DNA of 36,838 bases from Methanosarcina sp. Ant1 (GTDB lineage: Archaea; Halobacteriota; Methanosarcinia; Methanosarcinales; Methanosarcinaceae), in the NCBI GenBank assembly GCA_001714685.2, contig MDTP02000062.1, positions 1-36,838 of the forward strand, in the 5' to 3' direction. The translations under genes were made by a program, and so were the position numbers. Position 1 is the stretch's first letter. Each line of letters opens with the position of its first letter. Shown piece after piece: positions 25,852 through 33,981 of this stretch. A model generated the notes under the pieces. The model had not been told where the DNA came from. It did no database searches and worked only from the letters and a program-made list of their open reading frames with translations.

Positions 25852-26652
25852 TTTTATAAGCCTCAATTTAGAATTTTTAAATTAACCTATATCGCCTGCT
25901 TTCCAGTAGCCCGAATACAGGATCAAATGAGCTTTAAAGGTAAATAATTATCAGCTGCATGATAATAATATAAGATGCTTAAAAACGTTGCGTATATTAA
26001 AGAACACGGATAAAAAGTTTTCTTAAAGAACACGGATAAAAAGTTTTCTTAATGAAAACTAAAAAGTTTTCTCAATGAAGGCTGTCATCTCTTTAGAATT
26101 AAATTCAAGTGACGCTGTCTGTTCTGGTACTGGCATCCAGCGAGTTATAAACTTTCTTATTGAGAACTACCGTATACAAAGTCCGCGAACTTTTGGAGAT
26201 TAGTGAAGAATTGAATCAAACCGAAAAAATAAAAAAGACTCGGAAAACTTAAGCTATGGTTTGGTGTCTTCTTCTATACCAGTTTATAAGATAGATTTGG
26301 ATGTAAAAGCACCTTATATAAGTTACTTACAAAATATTATTATAATGAAGTCGGGAGACCAGTTGAATTACTCTTTTATCTCTACCAAAAACGTTTTTTC
26401 CAATGGATTTTGCATTCGAAAAATTTTCTTCTTCTCTATTGTTTTTGAAATTCAGGTCTAGTAAAAGGATAATACTATAAGAATACATTGAAGTGTATCT
26501 TTATATCTAAATTTATATCTAAGAGGAATATATCTAGATCTAAGAATAAGGAGCATATCCGGGTTTTAAAACCCAGATTTAAGCAAGATAATTATAATTT
26601 TACCGGGTATTTAAGAGAAACGCTTTTGGCATTTCAGCTTATAAATTGATAT
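25852..26652. other. Gene-free A/T-rich region with short repeats
   Basis: I see no convincing gene. The region holds a 26-bp direct repeat (25999-26050, annotated separately), an imperfect inverted repeat around 26112-26143 (CGCTG/CAGCG) and repeated TATATCTAA/TATATCTAG motifs near 26500-26545. A 66-codon frame at 26261-26461 has A/T-driven composition and no ribosome-binding site. Confidence 0.6.
25999..26073. repeat. 26-bp tandem repeat with a degenerate third unit
   Basis: AAAGAACACGGATAAAAAGT plus TTTCTT occurs identically at 25999-26024 and 26025-26050; a shortened third unit (ACTAAAAAGTTTTCT) follows to about 26073. Exact identity implies a recent duplication. Confidence 0.75.
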
Positions 26653-27003
26653 TTAGGAAAGGCTCTTGAGTCGTTCTATGTTTTGGAGTACGGTCCTGCT
26701 CTCAGCCATTACATTTTCTTCTATTGTGTTAATAATAGTTTCCATTGGGACTGTTAATTTGTACAATTTAACCGGCCTGCCTTTGCCCAGGTTCTTCTTT
26801 TCTTCCCGCATATCTATCCAATTATTTTCTAGAAGATAGCGCATTGCAATACTGACTTCAGGTTGTCTTAAGCCTGATACCATTTCGATACACTGGGAAG
26901 AAATCTCCTCTCCTTTGGAGAGGCACGTAAGGGTGTAAGCAACTGGCCTGTTTATACTAAGCCTTCTCAATAGCTCCACCATTTCGTACTCAACATCTCC
27001 CAT
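26653..27003 (-). CDS. Winged-helix transcriptional regulator, divergent from hdrA
   Basis: The protein is a small winged-helix regulator: LLRRLSINRPVAYTLTCLSK, a helix-turn-helix at EEISSQCIEMVSGLRQPEVSIAMRYLLE, a wing at NLGKGRPVKLYKLTV, then a C-terminal helix ENVMAESRTVLQNIERL suited to dimerisation. It resembles ArsR/TrmB-like archaeal regulators without a visible ligand domain. An ATG at 27054 would give 133 residues, but TTTATA at 27061-27066 (TATAAA on this strand) puts transcription start near 27038, so ATG 27003 is preferred. It is the natural candidate to bind the repeats at 27349-27394 and control hdrA or itself; that is inference. Confidence 0.75.
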   Translation of the reverse strand: MGDVEYEMVELLRRLSINRPVAYTLTCLSKGEEISSQCIEMVSGLRQPEVSIAMRYLLENNWIDMREEKKNLGKGRPVKLYKLTVPMETIINTIEENVMAESRTVLQNIERLKSLS

Positions 27004-27348
27004 TTTAAAATCATTATTCTCTGATTTAAACCCATTTTCTGCCACAACTATCATCTTCCATTTATACCTGAAGGGGAACTTATGTTCGCTTCTGATATTA
27101 TTTTTTATCCAGTATTATCAGACTAACAGAAACGTATCATTTTAATCACGTCATACTTAAATATTTTTTACATATATTATTTAATATATTTCTATTTAAA
27201 TGAGTTTCTGATCTGTGGGAGTATCTCACAAAATCTGTTTTCCTCAGTTTATTTAAATAATAATACTTTCTTCATATATATAATTATATGCCCATAAAAA
27301 CTTTTTAACAATTTAACTTTTTAAGCTTTTTTATATTTAGATTATGAA

Positions 27349-27394
27349 ACCAGCAGGTCATTTTGTACATTTATATCCCGAGACCAGTAGGTCA
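27349..27394. promoter_or_regulatory. Direct-repeat operator candidate ACCAG[C/T]AGGTCA
   Basis: ACCAGCAGGTCA (27349-27360) and ACCAGTAGGTCA (27383-27394) lie 34 bp apart, between the divergent regulator and hdrA. They are GC-rich islands in an A/T-rich region. The spacing is close to three helical turns. Confidence 0.45.
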
Positions 27395-27539
27395 AAAATA
27401 AATTAGAAAGTGGAACTTTTATTAAACTCATTTCCAAGTCTTCATTAAAATATATATATGATAAAAACATTTTTAGATTTAGTGTTTTTAGGTTAAAGAA
27501 ATATAATTATAATAAGAATAAAACCGATGGAAAGGTGAA

Positions 27540-27635
27540 ATGTACTTTTCTCTAAATAAATATCCTTTTTTTGAAAGTATTGGTTTGCTTTTTACCTTTT
27601 TGGGTCATTATACCCTATGTTTTGGTAAGTCTTAA
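27540..27635 (+). CDS. Possible 31-residue leader ORF before hdrA
   Basis: AAAGGTG at 27531-27537 precedes ATG 27540, opening a frame MYFSLNKYPFFESIGLLFTF then LGHYTLCFGKS that stops at 27635. It is hydrophobic and aromatic-rich. The frame ends within the hdrA TATA box, so it would be read only from an upstream promoter. No family is recognised; it could be chance. Confidence 0.25.
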   Translation: MYFSLNKYPFFESIGLLFTFLGHYTLCFGKS

Positions 27636-27643
27636 ATATAAAT
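27633..27643 (+). promoter_or_regulatory. TATA box of hdrA-hdrC-hdrB
   Basis: TAAATATAAAT is centred about 25 bases upstream of hdrA ATG 27663, and no ribosome-binding site lies between. A leaderless or nearly leaderless mRNA is the simple reading. Confidence 0.55.
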
Positions 27644-27662
27644 CCCTTAAATATTTAGTACA

Positions 27663-30080
27663 ATGAATACCGCCCTGAACAAAACCGCTGTATTTATCTG
27701 CCACTGCAGTGGGAATATCTCAGACCACATTGACATTAATTTTCTTAAGAAAACCCTTAAGGCAGAAGGGATTTCGGTCCTCGATTACGAGTATCTCTGT
27801 TCTAGCGAGGGACAAGCCCTGATCAAAAATAAGATTTCTGAAGGGAACCTGAACCGGATAGTTATAGGTTCGTGTACTCCTTCCAAACATGGCACCCTCT
27901 TTAAAAAGTGTATCCAGGAAGCGGGACTTAACGGAGCAATGCTAGAGATTGCAAACCTCAGGGAACACTGTTCTTGGGTTCATCCAGATAAAGCCGAAGC
28001 TACGGAAAAAGCTCTTTCTCTTCTCCGGGGAAAACTCAGACGCCTGGAAAATAGTCAGCCCCTTGGAGAAATAAAAGTGGATATCACTCCAAAAGCGCTT
28101 GTTATCGGTGGGGGAATTGCAGGGATTACTGCGGCAGTAAATCTTGCAGATAATGGAATTTCCACTTACCTGGTTGAGAAAGAATCCAGTATAGGTGGAA
28201 ATATGGCGAAAATAGGCAAGGTATTTTCCCCTGACAAGCTTGCGGAAGAGTGTGCAATGTGTTCATTGAGCCCGCTGATGAACGAGGTAGTAGCTAACCC
28301 GAAGATAACTCTTTTCACTTGGACTGAGGTGGAAAGTTTAAGCGGAAGCGCCGGCAACTTCACAGTCAGGCTCAGGAAAAAACCGAGATATGTGCACGAT
28401 AACTGTACAGGATGTGGCCGATGCAGCCGTGCCTGTCCTGTTATGGTTGAAAACGAATTTAACTGTGGGTCTGTAGACAAAAAGGCAATTTCCCTGAGTT
28501 TTTCCCAGGCTGTTCCTAAGACTTACTGTATAGACCCTGATAAATGTCTGCAGATTAATGGTGAAACATGCGGAAAATGTGCGGATGTTTGTAAATCCGG
28601 GGCAATTGATTTTTCGCAGAAAGAAGAGATTGTTGAACTCAATGTTGGTGCAGTCATTGTTGCTACCGGCTTTAAGGAGTATGATGCAACCCAGAAACCC
28701 CAGTACGGATATGGGATTTTCAAAAATGTGATAACTCAGATGGAACTTGCTAGAATGCTTGGAATCAATGGCCCTACAAAAGGAGCATTGATCAGGCCTT
28801 CAGATTTAAGGACAGCTTCTGATATAATCCGATCCTCAACAGATACCTTTGAAAGTGATAGTTCCTCGGAAGATTCTTCTGATCACTCCGATGACACTGG
28901 AACACCTAAAAGGATAGTTATGATCCAGTGTGTGGGTTCAAGGGACGAAAAAGAAGGTGGAAATCGTTATTGCTCCAGGTACTGCTGCATGGCAGCCCTG
29001 AAACACTCGAGCCTTATTAAGAGAAAGTATCCAGGTGCTGAAGTCACGATTTGCTATGTTGATCTGCGGGCTCTAGGCTTTTACGAGAATTACTATCGGG
29101 CGGTACAGGATATGGGAGTCAGATTTGTAAGGGGAAGGCCGGCCGAAATTGTGGAAAAGCCTGATAAGAGTCTTGTTGTAAGAATTGAGGACACTCTGAA
29201 CCAGAAGATAAAGGAACTTTCTGCAGATCTCGTTGTGCTCTCCGTTGCCATGATTCCTTCCCAGGGAACCAGAAAAATCGCAGGCGTGTTGAACCTGAGC
29301 CAGGACGAAAGTGGCTTCATTAAGGAGAGACACTCCAAACTGAAACCTGTAGACAGTTCACTTGACGGAATCTTTGTCTGTGGCACTGCTCAGAGCCCCA
29401 AAGATATTACGGATACCATTGCTCAGGCAGGGCTTGCATCTATAAGGGGAAGGGCTTTTATTACGGACAGTCCAAAGGCTTTGGCAAACGAAATTCCTAC
29501 TTTCAATCCGTTACTCTGCACGAAATGTGAGGAATGCTTTAAGTGTCCTTTCAATGCTATTTCTTTAAATGAGAGCGACAGGATTGTCGTAGATCCACTT
29601 GTCTGTATAGGCTGCGGATACTGCACTGAACTCTGTCAAAACGGGGCTATCCAGATCGCAAGCTTCACGAAAACTCAGCTAAAGGCCGAAATTGAGGGCG
29701 AACTTAAAGAGGGAGATCTGCTGGGCTTTGTAAACAGCGGGATTGCATCCCTTACCTGTGATAACATAGGTAGCAGTGTGCTTACCTATCCCTCAAATGT
29801 CAAGTTAATCAAGGTACCAACAAGCCTGGTGTTGGATAAAGATCTGCTACTCCACGCTTTTAAACACGGGGCATCTTCTATCCTCTTTTTGGAAGACCCT
29901 CCTGACAGCCCGAAAGCCGAAGTCATATATCCTTTAACTGTCAGTCATTTTGAGAAATTGAAAAAAGAAATGGGAGATTTAGGAAACCGGCTCTATTTCA
30001 AGAAAGCTTATGTTCCAAATACAAAAGGGCTTGCAGGAGCTTTTACCAGCCTTGCCCGGGAAGGAGAGATGATCGGATGA
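27663..30080 (+). CDS. hdrA: Heterodisulfide reductase subunit A, HdrA2 type with MvhD-like tail
   Basis: HdrA is the FAD/Fe-S core of the soluble heterodisulfide reductase, which takes in electrons and may bifurcate them between CoM-S-S-CoB and ferredoxin. The 805-residue protein has an N-terminal domain (VFICHCSGNI), FAD loop VIGGGIAG (146-153), the ECAMCSLSP site, a ferredoxin site CTGCGRCSRACP (about 248-259), CLQINGETCGKCADVC, the conserved QCVGSRDEKEGGNRYCSRYCC, and C-terminal ferredoxin sites CTKCEECFKCP and CIGCGYCTELC. The first of these last two has a two-residue final spacer instead of three. A Ser/Asp-rich linker fills about 396-415. Residues 684-805 resemble MvhD but lack nearly all its cysteines. 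The gene overlaps hdrC by ATGA. Confidence 0.92.
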   Translation: MNTALNKTAVFICHCSGNISDHIDINFLKKTLKAEGISVLDYEYLCSSEGQALIKNKISEGNLNRIVIGSCTPSKHGTLFKKCIQEAGLNGAMLEIANLREHCSWVHPDKAEATEKALSLLRGKLRRLENSQPLGEIKVDITPKALVIGGGIAGITAAVNLADNGISTYLVEKESSIGGNMAKIGKVFSPDKLAEECAMCSLSPLMNEVVANPKITLFTWTEVESLSGSAGNFTVRLRKKPRYVHDNCTGCGRCSRACPVMVENEFNCGSVDKKAISLSFSQAVPKTYCIDPDKCLQINGETCGKCADVCKSGAIDFSQKEEIVELNVGAVIVATGFKEYDATQKPQYGYGIFKNVITQMELARMLGINGPTKGALIRPSDLRTASDIIRSSTDTFESDSSSEDSSDHSDDTGTPKRIVMIQCVGSRDEKEGGNRYCSRYCCMAALKHSSLIKRKYPGAEVTICYVDLRALGFYENYYRAVQDMGVRFVRGRPAEIVEKPDKSLVVRIEDTLNQKIKELSADLVVLSVAMIPSQGTRKIAGVLNLSQDESGFIKERHSKLKPVDSSLDGIFVCGTAQSPKDITDTIAQAGLASIRGRAFITDSPKALANEIPTFNPLLCTKCEECFKCPFNAISLNESDRIVVDPLVCIGCGYCTELCQNGAIQIASFTKTQLKAEIEGELKEGDLLGFVNSGIASLTCDNIGSSVLTYPSNVKLIKVPTSLVLDKDLLLHAFKHGASSILFLEDPPDSPKAEVIYPLTVSHFEKLKKEMGDLGNRLYFKKAYVPNTKGLAGAFTSLAREGEMIG

Positions 30081-30787
30081 TGCCATATGTAAACGAATAT
30101 GATACTCCGGAATGTAAAACCCTTGCAGAAACAGTAAAGAAAAGCATCCGGACGCCTGCCTCTTTGGGGCTTGACCGCTGCATTCAATGCGGAGCCTGCA
30201 CGGCTTCCTGTCCGGCAGCCCGATTTACAGATTATAGCCCACGTCAAATTGTGAAAAAGGTGCTGGAAAATGATCACAGTGTACTTGAGTCTGAAATGAT
30301 CTGGTCTTGCTTCTATTGCTATTCCTGCAACCTGCGCTGTCCCAGGAATAACAGCCCTGCAACAATAGTGCAGGTACTCCGGCAGATGGCTATCAACGAA
30401 GGCATAGGAGTTGAGAAGCTTGGCTATTTTGTTGAGATTGGGGAATATCTAGCTGAGAATGGGGCCAGCAAAGTTCCAGGAGCTGGAGTCAAAAATATGG
30501 AAAGAGATCTCGGAGAGCGCTGGATCAAATTCAAAAAGGACCTCGAATCAATTCGTGTAGAGCTCGGGCTCAGTTCCAGGGATATAAGGAATACCCATGG
30601 AGAAGTTAGGGCTATTCTTGAAGGCACAGGATACTTTGAAAGGGAAAAATGGATCAAAACAACTATACAAGAAAAAAGTTTGCATCAGCTTCTGAAGAGC
30701 CAATGTATGAAAGAAGAAGACAAGAGTGGAGATTTCGGCTTTGAAAACGATAGGGGATATCCCGGACAGGCAGCTCTTATTATTTAA
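30077..30787 (+). CDS. hdrC: Heterodisulfide reductase subunit C
   Basis: HdrC carries two [4Fe-4S] clusters that pass electrons from HdrA to HdrB. The motifs are CIQCGACTASCP (Cys35, 38, 41, 45) and CFYCYSCNLRCP (Cys78, 81, 84, 88), both complete. At 236 residues it is longer than minimal HdrC because of a charged C-terminal half. The start ATG 30077 overlaps the hdrA stop as ATGA. Its 3' end overlaps the hdrB frame by about 50-60 bases, so the three are translated together. No membrane segment is present, fitting the soluble type and not HdrDE. Confidence 0.93.
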   Translation: MMPYVNEYDTPECKTLAETVKKSIRTPASLGLDRCIQCGACTASCPAARFTDYSPRQIVKKVLENDHSVLESEMIWSCFYCYSCNLRCPRNNSPATIVQVLRQMAINEGIGVEKLGYFVEIGEYLAENGASKVPGAGVKNMERDLGERWIKFKKDLESIRVELGLSSRDIRNTHGEVRAILEGTGYFEREKWIKTTIQEKSLHQLLKSQCMKEEDKSGDFGFENDRGYPGQAALII

Positions 30788-31685
30788 AAGCTGCATGGTA
30801 GGGCAGGAATACCCTGGGGTGGAAACTTCCACTCGTTACGCATTTGACAGGCTTGGAGTAGATTATATTATAAACGATGAGCAGTCCTGCTGCACAGGGA
30901 TAGGACATTATACTGACATTTTTGAGGGGCTAACAACAACAGCCATTGCAGCCCGAAATTTTGCAGTCGCAAGAAGATGCGGGCATCCCAACATAACCTG
31001 CCTCTGTTCAACCTGTTATGCCATAAATAAAGAAGCCTGTGAAGTTCTCAATACTGATAACGAGATCAGGGAAAAAGTCAATTCGATCTTCAGAGAGCAA
31101 GGTCTTGAGGATCTTGTTTACGAAAAAGATGATATGAATTCTAAGGCAAATTTTTACCATGCAGTCGAGATTCTTTTAAGCAAGGCCAGCCAGATTCAAG
31201 CAAAGAAGAAGTTCGATTTTTCAGGTGTCAAGGCTGCAGCCCACCATGCCTGCCACTACTATAAAGTTAAGTATCTCGACGTCCTGGGAAATCCTGAAAA
31301 CCCCCAGCTCATAGATACCATAGCCATAGCGTGCGGAGCCGATATGGTCCGCTGGTACGAAGATCGCACTCTTACCTGTGGAATGGGCTTTGCTCAGCTT
31401 CACCTTAACAAAAAAACCTCTCTTCAGGTTACAAAGACGAAACTCGACAGCCTTCAAAAAGCGGGTGTGGAACTTATGATCCATATGTGCCCGAACTGCC
31501 ATATTCAGTACGACCGTTACCAGCCTGTAATAGAAAGAGAGTTTGGGGCGAAGTACGATACTGTGCACATGAACATTGCCCAGTTTGTAGCCCTTTCCAT
31601 GGGTGCTGACCCCTACAAAGTATGCGGTTTCCAGACCCACTCCGTGCCACTTGAAGGATTTCTAGAGAAGCATGGGATAATCTGA
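30726..31685 (+). CDS. hdrB: Heterodisulfide reductase subunit B, with altered second CCG motif
   Basis: HdrB reduces CoM-S-S-CoB at two non-cubane [4Fe-4S] clusters, each held by five cysteines of a CCG domain. The first domain is complete: Cys23, SCCTGIG (55, 56) and CSTC (94, 97). In the second, Cys176, Cys255 and Cys258 (MCPNC) are present but the CCG reads TLTCGMG, so one ligand is Thr217. Start is uncertain: GTG 30726, or TTG 30741 just upstream of the conserved LLLFKSCMVGQEYPG; the Met after Cys23 is too late because it would lose a ligand. It ends the operon, followed by T-rich sequence. Confidence 0.9.
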   Translation: MEISALKTIGDIPDRQLLLFKSCMVGQEYPGVETSTRYAFDRLGVDYIINDEQSCCTGIGHYTDIFEGLTTTAIAARNFAVARRCGHPNITCLCSTCYAINKEACEVLNTDNEIREKVNSIFREQGLEDLVYEKDDMNSKANFYHAVEILLSKASQIQAKKKFDFSGVKAAAHHACHYYKVKYLDVLGNPENPQLIDTIAIACGADMVRWYEDRTLTCGMGFAQLHLNKKTSLQVTKTKLDSLQKAGVELMIHMCPNCHIQYDRYQPVIEREFGAKYDTVHMNIAQFVALSMGADPYKVCGFQTHSVPLEGFLEKHGII

Positions 31686-31710
31686 GAAATCCTGCTCTGG
31701 AATAAGCAGG

Positions 31711-31762
31711 TCATCTTTTTCGTTTTTATCTTTTTAACTTTCTTTGGGCTTTATTTTTCTGT
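31711..31762 (+). terminator. T-rich terminator after hdrB
   Basis: T-runs (TCTTTTTCGTTTTTATC, TTTATTTTTCTG) start about 30 bases after the hdrB stop. The rest of 31686-32255 contains no gene beyond the small element at 31954-32131. Confidence 0.5.
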
Positions 31763-31953
31763 CCTACATAATTTTAAAAGTATTTGGTTGTAGGGTACTA
31801 TTCGAACGCATGGACTCCTATGAGACTAGACCCTCAAAATAAAATCCACTCGTCCCTGATATTAGCACTAGATTTACAAATACTTCTATAATTTGACTTT
31901 TAGGATTTAACTTTAATAATGCGGCGGAAGTTTGCGTTTTTATTTATAGAAGA

Positions 31954-32131
31954 GGCTCTTCGCTTTTTTGTGTGGGTTGAAAATAATTTTCCAGTTGAAA
32001 AGTAACTGCACCAAATAGATAAACATTGATTCTGAATGTGATTTCCCACACTAAATGTCTTCAAATACTATATATGTTGTATCGCATTTGGAAAGTGACT
32101 CTAAATTACCCACTCGAAATAGCGAAGAGCC
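31954..32131. mobile_element. 178-bp MITE with ISL3-like terminal inverted repeats
   Basis: The left end starts GGCTCTTCGCTTTTTTGTGT and the right end, reversed, starts GGCTCTTCGCTATTTCGAGT; 24 bases match at all but about four positions. GGCTCTT ends are typical of the ISL3 family. There is no coding frame inside. The flanks share TAGAA (ATAGAAGA before, CTAGAAAC after), possibly an eroded 8-bp target duplication. It is a non-autonomous element; the matching transposase is not in the window. Confidence 0.65.
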
Positions 32132-32255
32132 CTAGAAACAACCTGTTCCGGCATTCTCGGGATGCAAAACAGAAAGGCCCGAGGGATGCCATAAGGTTTC
32201 CCCGAAATAATATCAAGTGATTAAATATGGAATATCTTTGAGCGTTGAATAATCC

Positions 32256-33626
32256 TTATTTCCGCCAGCTCCTCTCCATTTTTTCGTAGAGGCCAATTAA
32301 ATTATTCCGTGTGATCTTGAAATAAGGGTGTTCGGGGCCGTATTCTTTTTCAATTATGTCGAGAGCTTTTTCGTAGAGGTTGGTTGCGGTTTCGTATTCG
32401 CCCATACTTTCGTGGAGGCCTGCGAGATTGTTGAGGGTGGTGCCGACATCGGGATGGGTCGGGCCAAGAGTGTTTTCGTAGATTTTGAGGGCGCGGTTGT
32501 AGAGGGGTAGGGCTTTTTTGTGCTGGCCGAGGATTCTGTAGAGCTCACCAAGGTTGTTTAGGGTCTTGGCAACGTCCGGATGTTCAGGCCCGAGGATGCG
32601 CTCCCGGATTTCAAGGGCTCGCGAGTAAAGTTCCAGGGCATGTTCATGGCGGCCTTTTTGGACATAGACGCCTGCGAGGTTGTTCAGGGTTGTGGCAAAG
32701 CCTGTATGTTCGGTTTTTCCGAGTTTTTCCATTATCTCGAGGGACCGGGTGTAGAGGACAAGAGCTTTTTCATATCTTGCGGTCTGGAAATAGAGAAGAG
32801 CTAGATTGTTCAGGGTCTGGGCTACCTGCGGGTGCTCTGGGCCATATGCTTTTTCCTGGAGCTTTAAAGCCTGTCCATATCTGTCCTCAGCTTCCTCAAT
32901 TTTGCCCATCTCAGATAGCACAACGCCCAGGTTATTCAGGGTACCGGCTTTATATGTCATGATCTCGCGCTTGTCAGGCTCCTGCACCTGAAACTTTTCA
33001 AGAAATTCGAGAGCCCTGGTGAAGAGTTCTTCAGCTTTTTCGGGTCTTTCCATTCCCTTATAAAAAAAAGCCATCCTGTTCAGGGTTCTGATAGCACCCA
33101 TATTTTCCGAACTCATGGATTTTATTTGGATGTCCAGTGCCCGGGTATAATACGAAAGAGCTTCTTCATGCCTGTCCATCGAATAGTAGAGATTACCCAG
33201 TTCACTGAGTGTATCTCCGGTCTCCGGCCGTTCAGCGCTAGGGAGCTTTTCACGGATCCTGAGCGCCCTGGAAAAAAACCTGAGGGCTTCTTCATAATTC
33301 CCCATATAGCGATAGATTCCTGCAAGACCATTCAGCGCGGTCGCAGTTTCCGGGTTTTCCGGTCCGAGGTTCTTTTCTGCAATATCAAGCAACTCTTCAT
33401 ACAGGGGTAACAGCACCTTCCAGGACCCTGATCTGTAGAAAGGTTCGGCCCTGATGGTAAACCATTTTACCAGCTCCTCCGGCTCCAAAACCTCTTTTGC
33501 ATGCATAAAAGCTTCCTTTAAGGCTATCTCGTCTTCTGGGGTGACAAGTTCGGGGTCAAGGTTTTTCAGCCGATGTTCGTACCTCTCAAGCAAAGCTCTG
33601 TGATTTTTCGCTTTCTTATCTTTCAT
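32256..33626 (-). CDS. Kinesin-light-chain-type TPR repeat protein
   Basis: The protein consists of about eight and a half tandem 42-residue TPR units (from residue about 90), with repeated phrases such as GPEHPDVAKTLNNLGELY and EKALPLYNRALKIYE, forming a superhelix that binds peptides. No enzymatic domain, signal or membrane segment is seen, so it is a cytosolic scaffold of unknown partner. The ATG at 33626 has no ribosome-binding site. The open frame continues 22 codons upstream (an acidic NSKDSVKDEENSAEKSSAE stretch) to ATT/ATA/ATC codons at 33692-33684, just after GGAGGGG at 33702-33696 and after a TAA at 33695. The real start may therefore be a non-standard codon. Confidence 0.85.
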   Translation of the reverse strand: MKDKKAKNHRALLERYEHRLKNLDPELVTPEDEIALKEAFMHAKEVLEPEELVKWFTIRAEPFYRSGSWKVLLPLYEELLDIAEKNLGPENPETATALNGLAGIYRYMGNYEEALRFFSRALRIREKLPSAERPETGDTLSELGNLYYSMDRHEEALSYYTRALDIQIKSMSSENMGAIRTLNRMAFFYKGMERPEKAEELFTRALEFLEKFQVQEPDKREIMTYKAGTLNNLGVVLSEMGKIEEAEDRYGQALKLQEKAYGPEHPQVAQTLNNLALLYFQTARYEKALVLYTRSLEIMEKLGKTEHTGFATTLNNLAGVYVQKGRHEHALELYSRALEIRERILGPEHPDVAKTLNNLGELYRILGQHKKALPLYNRALKIYENTLGPTHPDVGTTLNNLAGLHESMGEYETATNLYEKALDIIEKEYGPEHPYFKITRNNLIGLYEKMERSWRK

Positions 33627-33834
33627 CTCAGCAGAGCTTTTTTCGGCGGAATTTTCTTCATCTTTTACTGAATCTTTTGAATTGATTATAATTTACCCCT
33701 CCTGAATGGATTATAGGATAATGAAATCTTATCTGGAGATTTAACTGTAAATATTCCAGAGTGCCTCTATATTAAGTAAGAGGTGGACTATGGACTCAAA
33801 AGTATTTATAAAAAAGATAATTTAAGGACAGCAG

Positions 33835-33962
33835 AGTTGCGGCTCCCGAGTTTCGCTTCCCTAGTTTAGCTTCGGGATCACAGAAAATCGGAGATTTTCT
33901 GGGAGTTGCACTGCAAGTGCAACAGCGCGAGGTCCTTTTCGCTTCGCTCAAGAGGGCTAATT
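33835..33962 (-). repeat. Mosaic repeat related to 19346-19430, with two hairpins
   Basis: Read on the minus strand it begins CCTCTTGAGCGAAGCGAAAA and ends GAGCCGCAACTCTGC, the same two blocks as at 19350-19405 in the same order, but separated by different sequence here. Inside are two perfect hairpins: CAGAAAATC/GATTTTCTG (33881-33901) and GTTGCACT/AGTGCAAC (33905-33923), both with three-base loops. No coding frame. Extragenic repeat family of unknown role. Confidence 0.7.
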
Positions 33963-33981
33963 GAAAGAAAATTAATTTACA

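Noticed and set aside
25999-26050. CRISPR-like array
   Set aside because: The two 26-bp units are directly adjacent with no spacers, and no cas gene is present in the window.
26261-26461. 66-codon plus-strand frame upstream of the winged-helix regulator
   Set aside because: Composition follows the A/T-rich background, no ribosome-binding site and no recognisable family; treated as chance.
32690-32962. Several plus-strand frames opposite the TPR gene
   Set aside because: They are antisense products of the repeated TPR codons and repeat with the same period.
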